A DNA stretch of 64,000 nt, taken from assembly GCA_050084515.1 (NCBI GenBank), contig CM114271.1, positions 16,554,001 to 16,618,000 of the forward strand, written 5' to 3'. Below are positions 42,587 through 55,489 of this stretch, one piece after another. The notes under the pieces were generated by a model. The model had not been told where the DNA came from. It saw nothing but the letters and a program-made list of their open reading frames with translations, and did not search any database. Within the stretch, counting starts at the first letter, position 1. Each line of letters opens with the position of its first letter. This DNA is from Blasia pusilla (Eukaryota > Marchantiophyta > Marchantiopsida > Blasiales). The position numbers and the translations under genes were made by a program.

Positions 42587-43845
42587 ATCACCACCTTGTG
42601 ATTGTGTGTGATATTGGTTTGTAGTTGATTGTGTGACGTTATATTGAGTGCCTCTTCCTCCATATGCTTGATATCCACCATGACCATGGAAGTTTCTGCC
42701 ATGACGCTTGCCTCTGTTTGATCCATAACTTGCAAATAGCGCACTCTCTTGCAGACTAGACGAGCTACCGTTGCCTACTAGGCGCATCTCCTCACTGATC
42801 AACAAAGGAACTAACTCTTGAAAGGTTGGATACTTCTCTCTCACAGAGATAGAGGTCTCAAAGGACTTGTAATCCTTTGGAAGGCCTTGAAGAGTGAATA
42901 AAATCAGATCATCATCTTCTATTGTCGATCCAATGCTATTTATTCAATTGATCAACAATATGTCTGATACTCAAAATATAATCATTGATGCTTTGAGATC
43001 CTTTCCTCACTTTGTTCAATTGAAGTTTTCTAGCCTTTGTAGATGTCTAGAACAGATTTTCCAATGCATCCCAGGCCTCCTTCGGAATATCAACATCTTG
43101 AATGTGACCTATCATTGGCGAACTGATCGTTATTGAAATATAGTGAATTACTTGCCTTGCGCGTTTGTTCTAGGCGCGAACATTCAAGTCTGTTGAGTTA
43201 CCTTCTGGCTTGGCCTCATCACCTGTGACAAGTTCCCATAGTTCTTGACCCATGAGAAATTGTTTCATGTGAAACTTCCAGACATTCTAATTTTGCTTAT
43301 CTAGCTTCTCTATTGTGATTATTGTTGAGGAATACTCCATGATGAACGATTTTACTCACAAATACATAATTTCAGGCTTTCTACTGCTCCAATTGAAGCA
43401 TAGACCACTCCTTCACAGAAATTGACGTGAAAATTTCCAAAATTGATCAACTGTAAGAAAGAACTAGTCGAAATTGGCCTCTATAGAGCAAACTCCACAA
43501 CTTTTCTTCACTAATTGCACTTTCCTACACTGAAATTGCTACTGCATGAGCTTAGAATATCAAAATTGAGCAATTTTGGGTGCGTTGGAAAGCTCTCAAC
43601 GAGCTCTACAAGATGACTAAAACCAGCCTTAGGTGTCAATCCAGCCGTTATAGATTCGGACGGCTAAATCGACCGGGAAAGCCTTAAAAAATGCCTCCAA
43701 AGTTTTATCACCGTCAAAGCTCCACATGAAATCTGCACCCACTGAGCTCTAAATAAAACTTCCTTCTCCCAAAGTGAAATTTTACCTTCTCTTGCCTCTC
43801 TTCTGTCCTCAAACACCAAGAATTTCAAGTGATATTCTTCTATCA
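42587..43845 (-). pseudogene. gag: copia gag
   Basis: 42572-42844 reads KYPTFQELVPLLISEEMRL followed by a Gly/His/Gln-rich tail typical of plant copia gag after the UBN2-type domain. 42860-43350 continues in broken frames (LQGLPKDYKSF and WDALENLF-type motifs can be followed). Then comes the leader to the primer site at 43846. Confidence 0.75.
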
Positions 43846-43856
43846 CTCTGATACCA
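43846..43856 (-). other. tRNA-iMet primer binding site of copia element
   Basis: The minus strand reads TGGTATCAGAG directly after an LTR end in CACA. Confidence 0.88.
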
Positions 43857-44220
43857 TGTGGAAAATTGTTAAACAAGCATAACTAATGGAAAACGACTCT
43901 CACACACATACACCATCATGGAAAACAAAATTTGCAATGAGAGAATGAGTGGAGGCTCGTCCCCTTCTCAATTATATAGGGTATGTACAAGCAACCCTAA
44001 CCCTAACCTTAACCATAATCTCAAGTTATACTAATTGTGATTAACTAACCCTAGTTAAGATAATCATGCTTAAGTGACTAACCAAGATTAAGTTTTCTTA
44101 CTTCGTGTGAGTACCAAATATAGCAATTGAGGTATCTCATGAGCTTGATTGTAACTCAATCTTCAATACCAACTCATTTTTTATAAGTTTCAACTACTCT
44201 CGTAGTCTTTACTAAATTAG
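43857..44220 (-). repeat. 5' LTR of copia element (outer edge uncertain)
   Basis: The inner edge is fixed by the primer site. The LTR contains a short run of CCCTAACCCTAACC near 43993 and a TATATAGGG-like site near 43973. The outer TG was not located with confidence, so the upper coordinate is approximate. Confidence 0.5.
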
Positions 44221-44327
44221 ATGATAGGTCTAAATTGTAGATCATGGCGTAGCCAACATAGCCAATGTAGAGTTCCCGAACGCTAGCTAACGTACAGTTC
44301 AGGAACGTGACTCCGAAGCCTAGTGCG

Positions 44328-44565
44328 TCTGATGCTACAATGGTACAATGCTTACTATGGTTCGCCATGGTTAAGTGTGCATGATGCTACAATGATACGA
44401 TGCTTATCATGGTTCGCCATGGAAAAGTGTGAGTGGTCTTACAATGATACGATGCTTACCATGGTTAGTATGCAGGATGCTAGGTTTCTTACCATGGTTT
44501 CTCTACACGATGCTACGTTGCTTACCATGGTTTGGTTCAATCAACACAATGCCTACCATGGTTCA
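44328..44565. repeat. degenerate tandem repeat of ~55-60 bases
   Basis: About five units built on GATGCTACAATGATACGATG followed by CTTACCATGGTT, diverging toward the right end. No gene. 44221-44327 and 44566-44780 show nothing else. Confidence 0.8.
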
Positions 44566-44781
44566 TAGCATATTACGCTTTGTGATCCTGTGGGCTTCGG
44601 ACTCCGAGCACGCATTGGCGGCCAAATTTTGAAGCTCGTCCATTCAGGCGTTCATGATTTCTACGTTGAGTAATGCTTGATTTATTGAAAGGTAAAAATT
44701 TAAGATAAAAAATACCACATAGTGGCCACTTTTTAAATCATGGTTTTCCAAAACGGTTATCTTCGATCAATTTTCAATATG

Positions 44782-45010
44782 AGAGTCTTGGACCTACAGA
44801 GAAATCAGGGACTCTTGGTAGAGAGTCTTGGACTATAGAGATATCATGGACTCTTGGTAGAGAGTCTTGGACTATAGAGAAATCAAGGACCCTTGGTAGA
44901 GAGTCTTTGGACTATAGAGACATCAGGGACTTTTCAATCTGAGAGTCTTGGACTACAGAGAAATCAGGGACTCTTGGTAGAGAGTCTTGGACTATAGAGA
45001 AATCAAGGAG
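44782..45010. repeat. minisatellite of ~39-42 bases, six units
   Basis: Each unit is GAGAGTCTTGGACTATAGAG followed by AAATCAAGGACTCTTGGTA, with single-base variants; one unit has a different end (TTTTCAATCT). Confidence 0.95.
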
Positions 45011-45118
45011 TCTCAGTTCACCTCTTTGGCCACTTCCATCGGAAACTGGATGCTCTTCATCTAAGAGGTTATCAAGCATGGCTTCCACGGTGGTTCTCTT
45101 ACTACTATTCTTAATTTT

Positions 45119-47845
45119 CTAATTTTTATGTGGTCTCGTATCTACCAAAGGCAAGTGTAAATGAAGAGTATTTTTGTGTATTTCCTTGCTTTCATATTGG
45201 CTAACAAGAGCATCCAAGTCTAGATGCATACATGCATCCGCTTCCAATTCTACCTCCATGTTCTGAAATTTTGATCGCTTAACTCCAATGATTGCCTGCA
45301 AAAATTTATCTACAATCTCTTGAACATCTTCTATGGTAGTTATATGTGATGTTGATGTAGGTGTCGTCAAATGGGACACTTCAGGATAACCAACATCGTC
45401 CATAAACTTCGATTCCACAGCAGTGCCACCTTAGTCCTCTGCATACTTTTGTGTCAGGTTTTCTAACCCACCAGCTTTGCTTCCAAAATGTGTGCTCAGG
45501 AAGGACAACAAGTCGACTTCACTGTGCCCACTCAACAATAAACACTTTATATAACAGGGAAGCAATTTTTAATAGGATGCATTAAAATTGCAAAAAAATA
45601 TATAGGTCATGAATGGGGCTATCAAAGAAAAATTGGTAACATCAACGTAATGATAAGTTTCCCATAAAACAGACCTAATGTTTACAAGTGAAGTCTTTGT
45701 TGGCATGTGAACATGTACAAGCCGCATCTTTCAAGTCATAGTCAATGACATCATGCCAAACGTCCGTCTTTGAGCAACTCTTAACTTGAGCACATTTCCT
45801 CCCATTTAGCATTTTAAATGTAACATGGTTGTCTGGGATATCATTTGCCCTTCGAATAGCCATGAGCATGACTTTCTGTATTGCCTTGTTCTTGACCATA
45901 CCTTCTCGTTTAAAAAATCCCAAGTGCCAAATTTTTTTCTATTTCCCGGTATAACATTTGCACAAGCCATATGAGCTTCCTTGTAGGCTTTGTGGGCATG
46001 CTAGAGGTGAGATGCATTTTGAGGGTGTGGTCCCATCTTTCGATTAGTGCATTGGTGTCTTGATTGGACCGAGCATGCTTACGATAGCCTTTTGCCCAAG
46101 TAACAATCTTTGGATGCCAATAGTATAGATAGTATTTCACAAAATGGCGTTTTGTTCGTGCCCACTTGCGCATGAAATAGTCGGAGGCATTAACAAGATA
46201 TGGGATACAAAACAAACAAAGAATTAGTAACCATCAGATATCTCCTTTAACCTGAGTAATCTCTTCGCACCATGGATTGAAAATAAATGAAAATAGAGTG
46301 ACTAGTACTGATTTTGAACATACCTTCATCGCGTGAGTACATGATACCACCCAAGTCTCTCTTCATATCACCTTTTGTAACTAGACAACCGACCCGTTGG
46401 TGTAGATTCTTTAACCAATTCTTTCTGGCGTGCCATAAACAGAGGTCTATAGGAACATCAGGGAATATTTCTCTGATAATATATTGTTCCTCTTTAGAAT
46501 AGTCAACTATGAAGCATGATGGTGTCCAAGCAAGGCTATCAACCTGGGCACCAGCTCTCCTTATGTAACTATCTGCCCAGTCCTTGATATGGCTCAATGT
46601 CTCCACCAGATCCCGATGTTGATGTCTTTGTAGGATGGCCCATATTAGAGGCAATCCGTTTTGGAACTTGTCAAAACCCAACAAGGTGAATAGCTGATAC
46701 AATGAACATGGAAATACAACTGTTCAGAATTCGGATTGTTCAATGAATAGCTGATACAATGAACTCAAAATTCTAACTATTCGGAATTTAGACAAGTGGT
46801 GCATCGACATCATGGTGACACAAATTCTTTAATGTAGCATAGGTAGTCCAAGAAGAGAATCCTATTATGGATGTTTGGACCTGAATTGACCTCATATGTG
46901 TTCGTACCATGAGTTGCATCCATGGAGATAGCTCCACCGTCACCAAGTAGCAAGAAATTTTGAAGCATCCAAGGTGTGGAAATGACCAGGCTGAAAGGTT
47001 GCCCTGAGCTAGAGATGTCCTCCTTGTAGTGTATGAAATTTGTAGGATGATCTGCAAAACAATTTTGGATTGCAGTAGCATCATCGGTTCCATCATACCC
47101 CCCTTCCCGTCTTCGCATTGAATGTTTGATATTTAGAATATCTTGCAGTTTTAGTATAGCATCCGTGCCCCACGCTGGTTCCTAATTAGGATTCTCTCAA
47201 ATGTGTTCACGAATCCATCTCCTGTGCTCTTTCATTATATTTAAGGAACTCAGGTTGACTCGCAATAAGCGCTCTACAAAGTCCTGGAAATGCGAACTCA
47301 ACTTCGGGGCAACTACTGCGTTTGCAATGTCAGCGGTCTTGTCTAAGTCCCCATAGCATATGTGCCTTGTCTTATCCACATGCTTCGAATGCATATGTCT
47401 TAACATAGCACAATCAAGACGGTCTTTTGAGGTTATAAGGGCAAAATGGAATTGGCATCCATGTTCTTGAGAAGCCCAAGACGTCTACTTTGGCTTTTTG
47501 GCCTACTACCCTTGCCTCCTTTGTGGCGAAGGTTCAAATTAAATACCTCTTCGGGCAAAGAGGTCCAAACGGCCTTCCTATAATCCTGGGGTCCATATGC
47601 ACACCAGTATCGAACGATAACATGTACATGCTCGGATTTGTCTGTCTTAATCTTGCGAAATGTGGTATGGAAATGAGCTCTTTGTTCTTCACCATTAATG
47701 AAGTCTTGAACCCTATCTGAAGGAATCCATGCCTCTTTTCTATCACCATACCAAATCAAGTGTTCATTCAGGAAAGGGCCAGGAAGAGGAATCTGGATTA
47801 CATCACATTGGAATGTACCCAAATACTTGGTGAATTTCACCATTA
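45119..47845 (-). pseudogene. second MULE transposase with SWIM finger
   Basis: Read downward: an N-terminal region (47433-47843, HVIVRYWCAYGPQDYRKAVW), a possible C2H2-type finger (47190-47450), the first catalytic Asp in AISMDATHGTNTYEV (about 46890), a second in CFIVDYSKEEQYIIREIF with the MULE box CLWHARKNW (46420-46530), a helical part (45910-46215) and the SWIM finger CTCSHANKDFTCKH (about 45677-45715). A weak tail at 45119-45418 may be a further exon. Stops and shifts between the segments may be decay or small introns. Its motifs differ from those of the 24-28 kb transposase, so it is a different MULE family. Confidence 0.8.
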
Positions 47846-50130
47846 CTATGTGCTAACGAGTTCGCGAGGTGCGAATAACAGGTGGGTGGGTGATACAAGT
47901 TTCCTTATGGACAATTCCTACTCCAATTCAAGAGAAGGGTGTCAAAGATTTCCATTCCACTTGATTGGAAACAAGGGAAAAAATATGTAAACATAATTGT
48001 GAATATCTTATACACAAACGGTGACATTCAACATGCACGAAACTCATTCCACATACATGATTTTATTCGAATACGGAAACGTCAATCCCATCCACACGGG
48101 GAGAGTACAAGGCCACCTTGCGATTTCAAATTTAGGACTGGACTACATATATTTCAAGCTTACGGGACTACGCACATCTAATTGCCAACCCACTCGCCAA
48201 CCCACTTGGAATTGGGTTCCAATTTGAGTTAGTCGCAGAACTTCCGATTTGTATAACACTTTTAACCCTAATCGATCAAGTGATTAGTAAAGCCCACTAA
48301 GGAAGCACTAAACCTAACGCCGTCGGACAAGGTGACAGACGGCGTCTGTGGTAGACGGACACCGTAGACGGCCCTAAACAACGTCCGTCTGCTCAGTCCG
48401 TTGGGACAAGGAGGTCGGACGACCTCCTTGTAGCCCGAACCCTATCCTGGCCACCAATATCCACCGTATCTCCCGCCCGCGCACTGCTGTTACATCCGAT
48501 CCAAAGCCCAGGACTTCCGCACTCCTGACGCTGCTAACCTTAGCCGCTACTTTACGTTGCCTTTAATGCAAGGCAGCGGCAAAGTATGGGCTTCACTTCT
48601 TGTCAAGGAGAACTGAGCCCTGAATTTTGTAACCCAAAGTTCAGATTTATAGTGATTTGAGTGGTGAGTGGCGCGTGGAAAAGTGTCTTATTGCCAAAAG
48701 TTTCAATTTTGTCAATAAAGGTCACTTGGTTTTGGCATTTGGTAGTATTTTTCCGCTAGGGGGGGATAATTAATTATTACACTCGAGTGAAGGACACATG
48801 CAAGCATAGGAGGAAAAAAATGCAAATGCTTACAAAGGCTAGTAAAGAAAAGTACTAATAAGATAATGATTATGTTATGTGCATACAACAGATTATACAC
48901 TACACTAGTTACTTTTAAAATGGTGGAAATTTTCATATTTTAAACCCAATTAAATATGATTTTTTCTTAATTTTATTCCATAAATTCTCCTAAGATTCAA
49001 ACTCTGAATTTGGGACGTATTCTTGGTTTTTCAATGCGTCATTGATCTCCCCAAATGCTTCCCATTTGCTCCTCCAAAACGCGTTTTAGTCTCCCCTAAC
49101 TTATCCTTCCAAATCATCTCTAAGGGGCTTTTACCATTTGGCTATATTTGAATGGTATAGACTTTTTCTTTCTTCCTTGGTCAATCTTACTACTTGGTCA
49201 ATTTAACTCAAGTCATTCTCCTATTTCTTTGAGATTTTCTCTTGACCAAATATTTACCAAGATTCTTTGGCCGTTCATAAGATTCCAATAGCACCGTTAC
49301 TTTTTGGAGGACAGTTTCCCGTAGTTGACTTCCACCTTCCATCTTCTTTCCTTCTTAACTTCAGAATTCTTATTCTTACTTTACGGGAGTGTAGCCTTCA
49401 CATTTCTTCTTGGCTAACACTTATAATTTCCCCATAAGTATTACATGAAATGCCCGTCGGGCTTCACTATGACTTTCCTTATGAGATTCTCTAGTTTAGA
49501 CTTCTAAGGCTCTAAGTCTCGACTTATTTGATTAGATTTACTTGTGGTATGAATCTTCATCGCCTAGTCAAGTTTAGAATATACCTACGCACTTAAAATT
49601 ACGAATATTAGGTCGTGTTTGTTTTATGTACTTGACGCGTCGCATCGACTATTTCACGTGTAGAAGTACAACGACAACCCCCACACCCTCCTTCTCTCAA
49701 AGGGTCGTAAACTGGTTTCCTTATTTGATCAGACTTACTTGTGGTATGAATCTTCATCACCCAATCAAATTTAGAATATAAACTGGTTTCCTTGTTGTCA
49801 ACCGAACCAAAACATTTCTGGTACTATTCTCATAGGGATGTTTTTGTAATAGATAGGCAGGTCCTCACAAATCAAGAAGCAATGGTGTAGATTCTCGGAT
49901 TTAGTAGGGATATGGCCGTTTCTCCGTGTTGAATTGTTGTAAGTCCACTTTCGTTGGTTTCCGATTCTTTCTTTTCCTCACCCTCAAAGTGAAAACTAAC
50001 ATGTGGAAATTGTGTCCAGTTTCCAAGAGATTCAAAATGGAATGCAGGCATTCACTAGGCCCGCACCGACGCAGTTCACTCAGAAAGCGACCGGTTACCG
50101 CACGCTGCACCGAGGGTACCTGACCTACAG
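47846..50130. other. intergenic region, no gene seen
   Basis: About 2.3 kb. The only structure seen is a 61-base direct repeat: 49521-49581 and 49719-49779 share the block ACTTGTGGTATGAATCTTCA. 48330-48420 has several short GACGG/CCGTC inverted matches. The right part is the upstream region of the next gene. Confidence 0.5.
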
Positions 50131-50789
50131 CTGTGTTGGTGCCCGAGGGCGGTGGTGACAAGTCACAACGGATTTAGCGTGACGCCATTGACTGGGATCG
50201 TGCCGTCCCGTCGGATGGAGACCGTAAGAGATAATAAATATTCACTATTGGGCGAAACTTGGCAGCGAGGCGCGTCATGGGTGGGGCAGACATGACCGTG
50301 TCGCCGTAATTAGTAACTCGTGGCAGTAATTAACCGCCACATGGGTGGCGTGGTGTGGTTTGAGTAGGCTCGCTCGCACTCGGAGTTCACTGGCAACTTC
50401 CGTTGCGTCGGGGAAGATAAAGTCCGAGTGGGAGCTAGGACTCGACTTGGGGAGGACTTGTCCCGGGAGAAATCGTAAATCTAAAGGGGGAGGTATTCGG
50501 GACGAGAAAGAAGGAAATTCGTGAAGGGCGGGGAAAGGGAGAAGAAGGGAACGTGGGCGAAAGGAGAGGGTAGGGAGGGACGGAAGGTAAGGGAGAGAAG
50601 TGACAGAAAATGCTCTGCGGGCCGTCAATTGGGAGGTGGAATCGGGTGCTGGGGGCAGGAGGAGGGAGTGGTGCGATATCTGCGGGAGGGAAGAGCGTGG
50701 GGAGGCAGAGAGGGGTGGGAAATTGGGAGCAGGGGAGCGATTTTTCGGCGCGCTTGGTGAGCGGGAGCGAGAGGTTCTGTGAGAGGAGG
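50131..50789 (+). promoter_or_regulatory. upstream region / 5' leader of sucrase/ferredoxin-like gene
   Basis: GC-rich, with a strongly purine-rich G/A stretch from about 50500 to 50790 that is probably 5' UTR. No clear TATA box. An in-frame ATG at 50610 would add 60 residues of low-complexity Gly/Arg/Ser sequence, and a stop lies just before it (50601-50603). I prefer the ATG at 50790. Confidence 0.45.
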
Positions 50790-53700
50790 ATGGCGAAAAG
50801 TGGTGAAGGTGCGGCAGCGGTGAGTGGAGCGGAGACCGGATTCGGGGCGGGAGAGGTAGCCGGGGGAGAGCAGGGGAATGGAGTGGGAGGGGCCAGCTTG
50901 CAGCAGACGGGATTAGGAGGAGCAGGAGAGAGCGCAGTGGTTGTGGATCAGGGGTTCACACGTCCTGAAATGTTTACGAAGCCTTTGGTCGGAAGTGTGG
51001 AACATTATGACCGTCATGTTTTTCTGTGCTACAAGGAACCCGAGAGCTGGCCAGCTAAAGTGGAGGCCGCGGATTTTGATCGCCTACCTCGGTTCTTTTT
51101 TGCCGCTCTTCTGGCACGCAACAATGATATGCCCAAGAAGGTTGGTCGCAGTTTTCCCCCCTTCAGTCTTTCGTAATTGGAAGAAAACACCGCTTGTTGT
51201 CTTCCTCCTCGGATTGCGAATTCTCAATTTGTGGGAGCTGTCATCTGGATTGAATCTCCTTCCTGAAATGCCGAATCCATTGAAACCATTTATTTTTTTG
51301 GGTTTTAATTGACTGCCGACCTGTAATCAAACATCCTAAGTTTTCTGTGCATTTCATTGGATCGGAGACCGTGTGTCGAAGGTGAAATGATTGTTCCTCT
51401 CTTAAAAGTTTGTAATGGTGTCAAGAATCGGTTAGCAAGCAAGGCTCTATAATATATTTGTTCTGTACTGAGAGTTCTACGGGAAGTTCAAGAAGACGTA
51501 ACCTGACTCATTTTTCTACCCAGGTTCTTTGTGAACCATGTCTCTCCCATCCCGGACACAATTTCGGCTTGTATCATCAGTGCTTGTACACTTCATTTTG
51601 GCCGGTTAGGCTGTGAGTGTCGTTGAAGGGGGGTCTCCACAGTGTACTTTTTCTGAGCGTCTTTATCGAGTTCAACTGGAAATGAAAATCCATTCGAGGC
51701 AGAACTTTTTGAGCATGTCCGAGTACGTGAACATGCGTTTCTTGGGATCCCGTAATTACTTTTCATGTCCAGACGATTCCCATTGTACAATTCTTTGGAG
51801 TTACCTTCCACCTTTTTCGGCTCGTGAAGATCAAATTGTTCTGAAACAAATTCAGAACTATCTGTTATCGTGCATGAACTGATAAGGGTTTTCTGTATCC
51901 ATGTATGGGCCAATTTTGAAAGTATCACCAGATCGGCTCTTTGCTTAGAATGGAACGCGACTGTATACATCAGGAAATCTCGATCTTGTCAAAGGGGCTG
52001 CACAACAGTTAACGAGTAAGAATGAAAGCGGAATTTTTTCTGGCCTGTTAATGGCCGGACAGTCGTGCTTAAAGTTTTTGGGGTCTGTCGGTCTCCCGTT
52101 TTATCCTCAATTTCGGGTCAAACAAGGACAGTATGGTTCCAACTGCTTGCCAGAGATAGTCACATCGTCTGCCCTCAAAAGTGCTTCAGCGTGGGCTCTG
52201 AAAGATGCATCATCACTGGTGTGTCTGATTGCTTGCAGTGCGTACTCTATGACACGTTTTAGTAAACATTTTAGCTGTCGTGTACTATGGTCACCTCTCC
52301 TCTGATTCCTGGAGGAGTCTCTTCTTCAGCAAGTCCTGCCATGATCTTATCAGCTACGTATTCTTGAGACGGATGGCCTTGCAGTAGCCCGAGAAACTAC
52401 ACTCAAGCCTGTATAAATGTTTCTTTCTCTTTCTCAATCGATGAAGAGACAAAGCTTGCTACGACTCTTGTGTGGATGCAATTCAAGGAAAACATAACAA
52501 GTAAATGTGTTTATATTGTTGCTCATGTACAGACTCGATTAACCATATGTGAAGGTCGTGATGGGACTGATTCATCCAGTGGAGATGTCCTCATCTTTCC
52601 AGAAATGGTCCGATATAGGTGGGTCTGGGGAACAGTCTTCGTGTTGAAGAGTACTATCTTCTTACATCTGTGCCTTTCCTTCTTGATTGAGTATGGCAGT
52701 TCTTTCATATCTTTGTGAATCAGCACTTGATGGATCCTGCAAAGTTTTGAAATTCGGTTGTCACTGAATACACATCCAGGTGCTGAAGACATTATGGGTT
52801 GTATTTTGTTACAGGGGTTTAACGCACTTCGACGTCGACAGCTTTGTTGAGGATGTACTGGTGAAAGGGAAGGAGTGGGTGGGCTCCTCCAAGCCAGAAC
52901 CTTTGACTGGAAGCTTTGTCTTTGTCTGTGCCCATGGAACCAGGGATGCAAGGTGTGGTACGTGTGGGCCTGTGCTCATAGAGAAATTCCATGAGGAGAT
53001 TGCTTTGCGGGGACTCAAGGGTCAGATATCTGTGAGACCTTGTTCTCATATTGGAGGGCATAGGTATGCGGGGAATGTCATTATATTCAGCTCCACAGGG
53101 ACTGGGTCAGTCTCTGGGCACTGGTAAGACATCTATACTAGTACTTCTCTTGAAGTTATCCCTTGGTTTCTTCTCTTTGAAATGTTAATATCCAATCCAG
53201 CAAGACATATAACCGATCTAGTACTGTTTTGAGTAGAAACATGAGCACATCACCAGTCTTCAGCAGCATCTATCAACAAACTGTGTGTGTTGTTGCCCTT
53301 GCTTGGTCTTAGCAGTAAGCTTCTCTGTCAAGAGGAGTCGCGACTGATATATGCCATTGGTGTGATGCCTACCATATGCTGAATTGAGGCACATGATGCA
53401 TGGATGTTAATCCAAAAAGGAAGACCATTAGATGAACTGCTGCGGTCTTTTCTGTGATTGTTGAGGAGTAAGCTTTTCATATGAAGAAAGAGATCTGTGC
53501 TCTCCTTACACGATGATGAGTGCTGTAAGATGGAGTGGATTTTGCTGGGTCAGGTATGGATACGTTGTACCAGAAGATGTCCCTGCTCTGTTGGATGGAC
53601 ATATCGGCAATGGTGAAATCATTGATCGTCTTTGGAGGTAAGTCTGGTTCCGGAGGTATTATATTACTGCAAGTAGAGTAAGGAGCTTGTCTTGATGGGC

Positions 53701-54295
53701 AGTTACAATAATTTGTTGGATTCTCACCTTATGCTGCTGTATCTAGACTTGAATTCATTGCATCAAACAATGGTGCAGTAGGACTAGCAGACAAATAACT
53801 ACTTGCCATTGGTGCCTTTTTCATCCGGGCAAGTCTAAGCTTTATTTTCTTGGTGTGTGTGCTCATTGTCTACTTCACAGGGGACAAATGGGTCTTGCTA
53901 AAGATGAACAGAAGCTAGCACAAAAGGAGAGGCAATGCCAGCGAGGGGGGCAAAATGGTTGTCCTTGCGTTGAAAGTCAAGAGAGGGGTGTTGATGCCAA
54001 GAGACAAACTGGGTCTACCTGCTGTCAAACAGATAAGTCGGAGAAAGCAGTGAAATTGTATGATGGGAAGGTGAACGGGCATACGAATGGAGACGTGGAC
54101 AGTCCCAAAGCAGAATATACAGCTCCTCAAGTGTCATCAACTCAGCCCATGACTTTGACCTCCAGTTTCCTCAGATGGCCTAAATGGATCCAGACTTGGG
54201 AGCGAGAAGATACACAAGCTGCACTCGCAGTAGCTGGAGCAGCTGCATTTGTAGCTTTAGCAGTCCATGCATTCAGAAGGTCATCCTCTGCTTAA
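50790..54295 (+). CDS. sucrase/ferredoxin-like protein (thioredoxin-like Fe-S fold), 5 exons
   Basis: Exons by GT/AG borders and frame continuity are 50790-51140, 52533-52618, 52815-53123, 53554-53637 and 53881-54295, giving about 414 residues. The start is GAGGATGGCG. After a Gly/Ala-rich N-terminus come FTRPEMFTKPLVGSVEHYDR and HVFLCYKEPESWP, then LIFPEMVRYR, GSFVFVCAHGTRDARCGTCG and CSHIGGHRYAGNVIIF. The Cys triplet and the HxGGHxxAGN block are the signature of the plant sucrase/ferredoxin-like (AIM32-related) family, which adopts a thioredoxin-like [2Fe-2S] fold. RGQMG follows. A long hydrophilic linker leads to a C-terminal hydrophobic segment (ALAVAGAAAFVALAVHAF) with a short basic tail, suggesting a tail anchor. 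No frame break is seen. The biochemical role in plants is not established. Confidence 0.92.
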
Positions 54296-55489
54296 GATGT
54301 TATCCCACCATGGAGAGCTCTGACAATTAGAAGGAACTCCAAGGTGATTTCGGAAGTTTCATCTGCTGGCATTTTTGCACAAAGTCTGGCTTTTCTCTAG
54401 GTGGCGTGGATTCGCAAATGCAACCAAGCTCCCTGTACTAGATATGTGACCTTTGATTTGAGCTGGAGATACATATATATTCATACTGTCAAATGCTTGG
54501 CTCTTATGCTTCCACCTACCTGTCACCTACAGTTTCTGCCCTTACTCACCCAAACTTGACTGAAGCAAGTAAGGCGTATACACAAGAGAGCCATTCAATA
54601 GGGTGCTGCTGCATCCTCTCCTATATGGCGGAGGAACCGTGTGGAGTTACTGCATCATCACATCATGGACCAAAGATTACTTTGTAAAATTGTCTCTTCC
54701 AGGGGATGAGAACTCCTAGCTATGAAAAGACTGATATAGTGTTCATTACATCAGCTACTAATACGGCGACATATGACTTAGCATCAGGTTATTATTTAGA
54801 TTTTAGGATGTGATACTTCTGAAGAGTCTGATGACCGGGTTTCACTTAGAGTGGCCTTTATTTGTGTACAGGTGGCATTGAAAATTAGAATGTCGTCACT
54901 ACTCAAGAAAATGTTTATACTTGATTTACTGGTTATGGTTCTCATCCCAGTAACAACACATCTCGAGAAGTCTATGACTCGTGCTTGCTTGCCGGAAATG
55001 CTTCTTGAGTTTGTCCAGATACTGGCACAGGCTTCGTTTTTTCTGAGTATCAGCACAATCTTGTGAAATCTCTCTCTCAGGCCGAGTCTTAAGCTTGTTC
55101 GCCATGAACGTATGTTGAGCATATCCAGATGCTGGCACAGGTTTCTTTCCCTCCCCAGATGCGTGCAAGCCTTTATTTTCACCGGTGTATTGCACGCATA
55201 ATAACTGTATGTAATGCAATTTTCTTCAATCTCTGGAGTAACAGTGCAGGAAATGTACTTGCCATGAACAAAAATCCAGCTGTGTTTCCTCTATTTTAAA
55301 AGTTCTTTAACGTATGCTTACTGGCCCAAGCTCACATGAGGAGAAGGTGCCCTCTATTACATTGAATATGATTGGCCTCCAACCTTGGCAGATGTCAGTT
55401 GAGGAGGATGTCTCAACCTTCCAAAGTGGAGGGGTGTCCACCTGTCCGGGTAGGAGTTGAGAATTGGTTCGATTGGTGGTTAGTTGGAC
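54296..55489. other. 3' UTR and downstream DNA, no further gene
   Basis: Probably 3' UTR for the first few hundred bases. A short internal repeat (TCCAGATRCTGGCACAGG) occurs at about 55016 and 55120. Short open frames here have no recognisable content. Confidence 0.5.

Larger units (their letters stand above)
39107..44220 (-). mobile_element. Ty1/copia retrotransposon, truncated and interrupted
   Basis: On the minus strand the order is LTR (from 43857 upward), initiator-Met primer site (43846-43856), gag, zinc knuckle and protease (41650-41900), the integrase zinc finger, then the integrase core (39107-39750), where the element ends. Gag-protease-integrase before reverse transcriptase is the Ty1/copia order; reverse transcriptase and the 3' LTR are missing. 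Two insertions split it, at about 39750-41070 and 41910-42586. The outer edge of the LTR near 44.2 kb is uncertain. Confidence 0.85.

Noticed and set aside
43985-44010. Interstitial telomere-like CCCTAA repeat
   Set aside because: Only two imperfect units inside a copia LTR, and the plant telomere unit is CCCTAAA.
48330-48420. Short GACGG/CCGTC inverted matches as members of the palindrome family
   Set aside because: They lack the CAACCCGTCGGA arm structure and the central TCC/GGA; similarity is limited to 5-6 bases.
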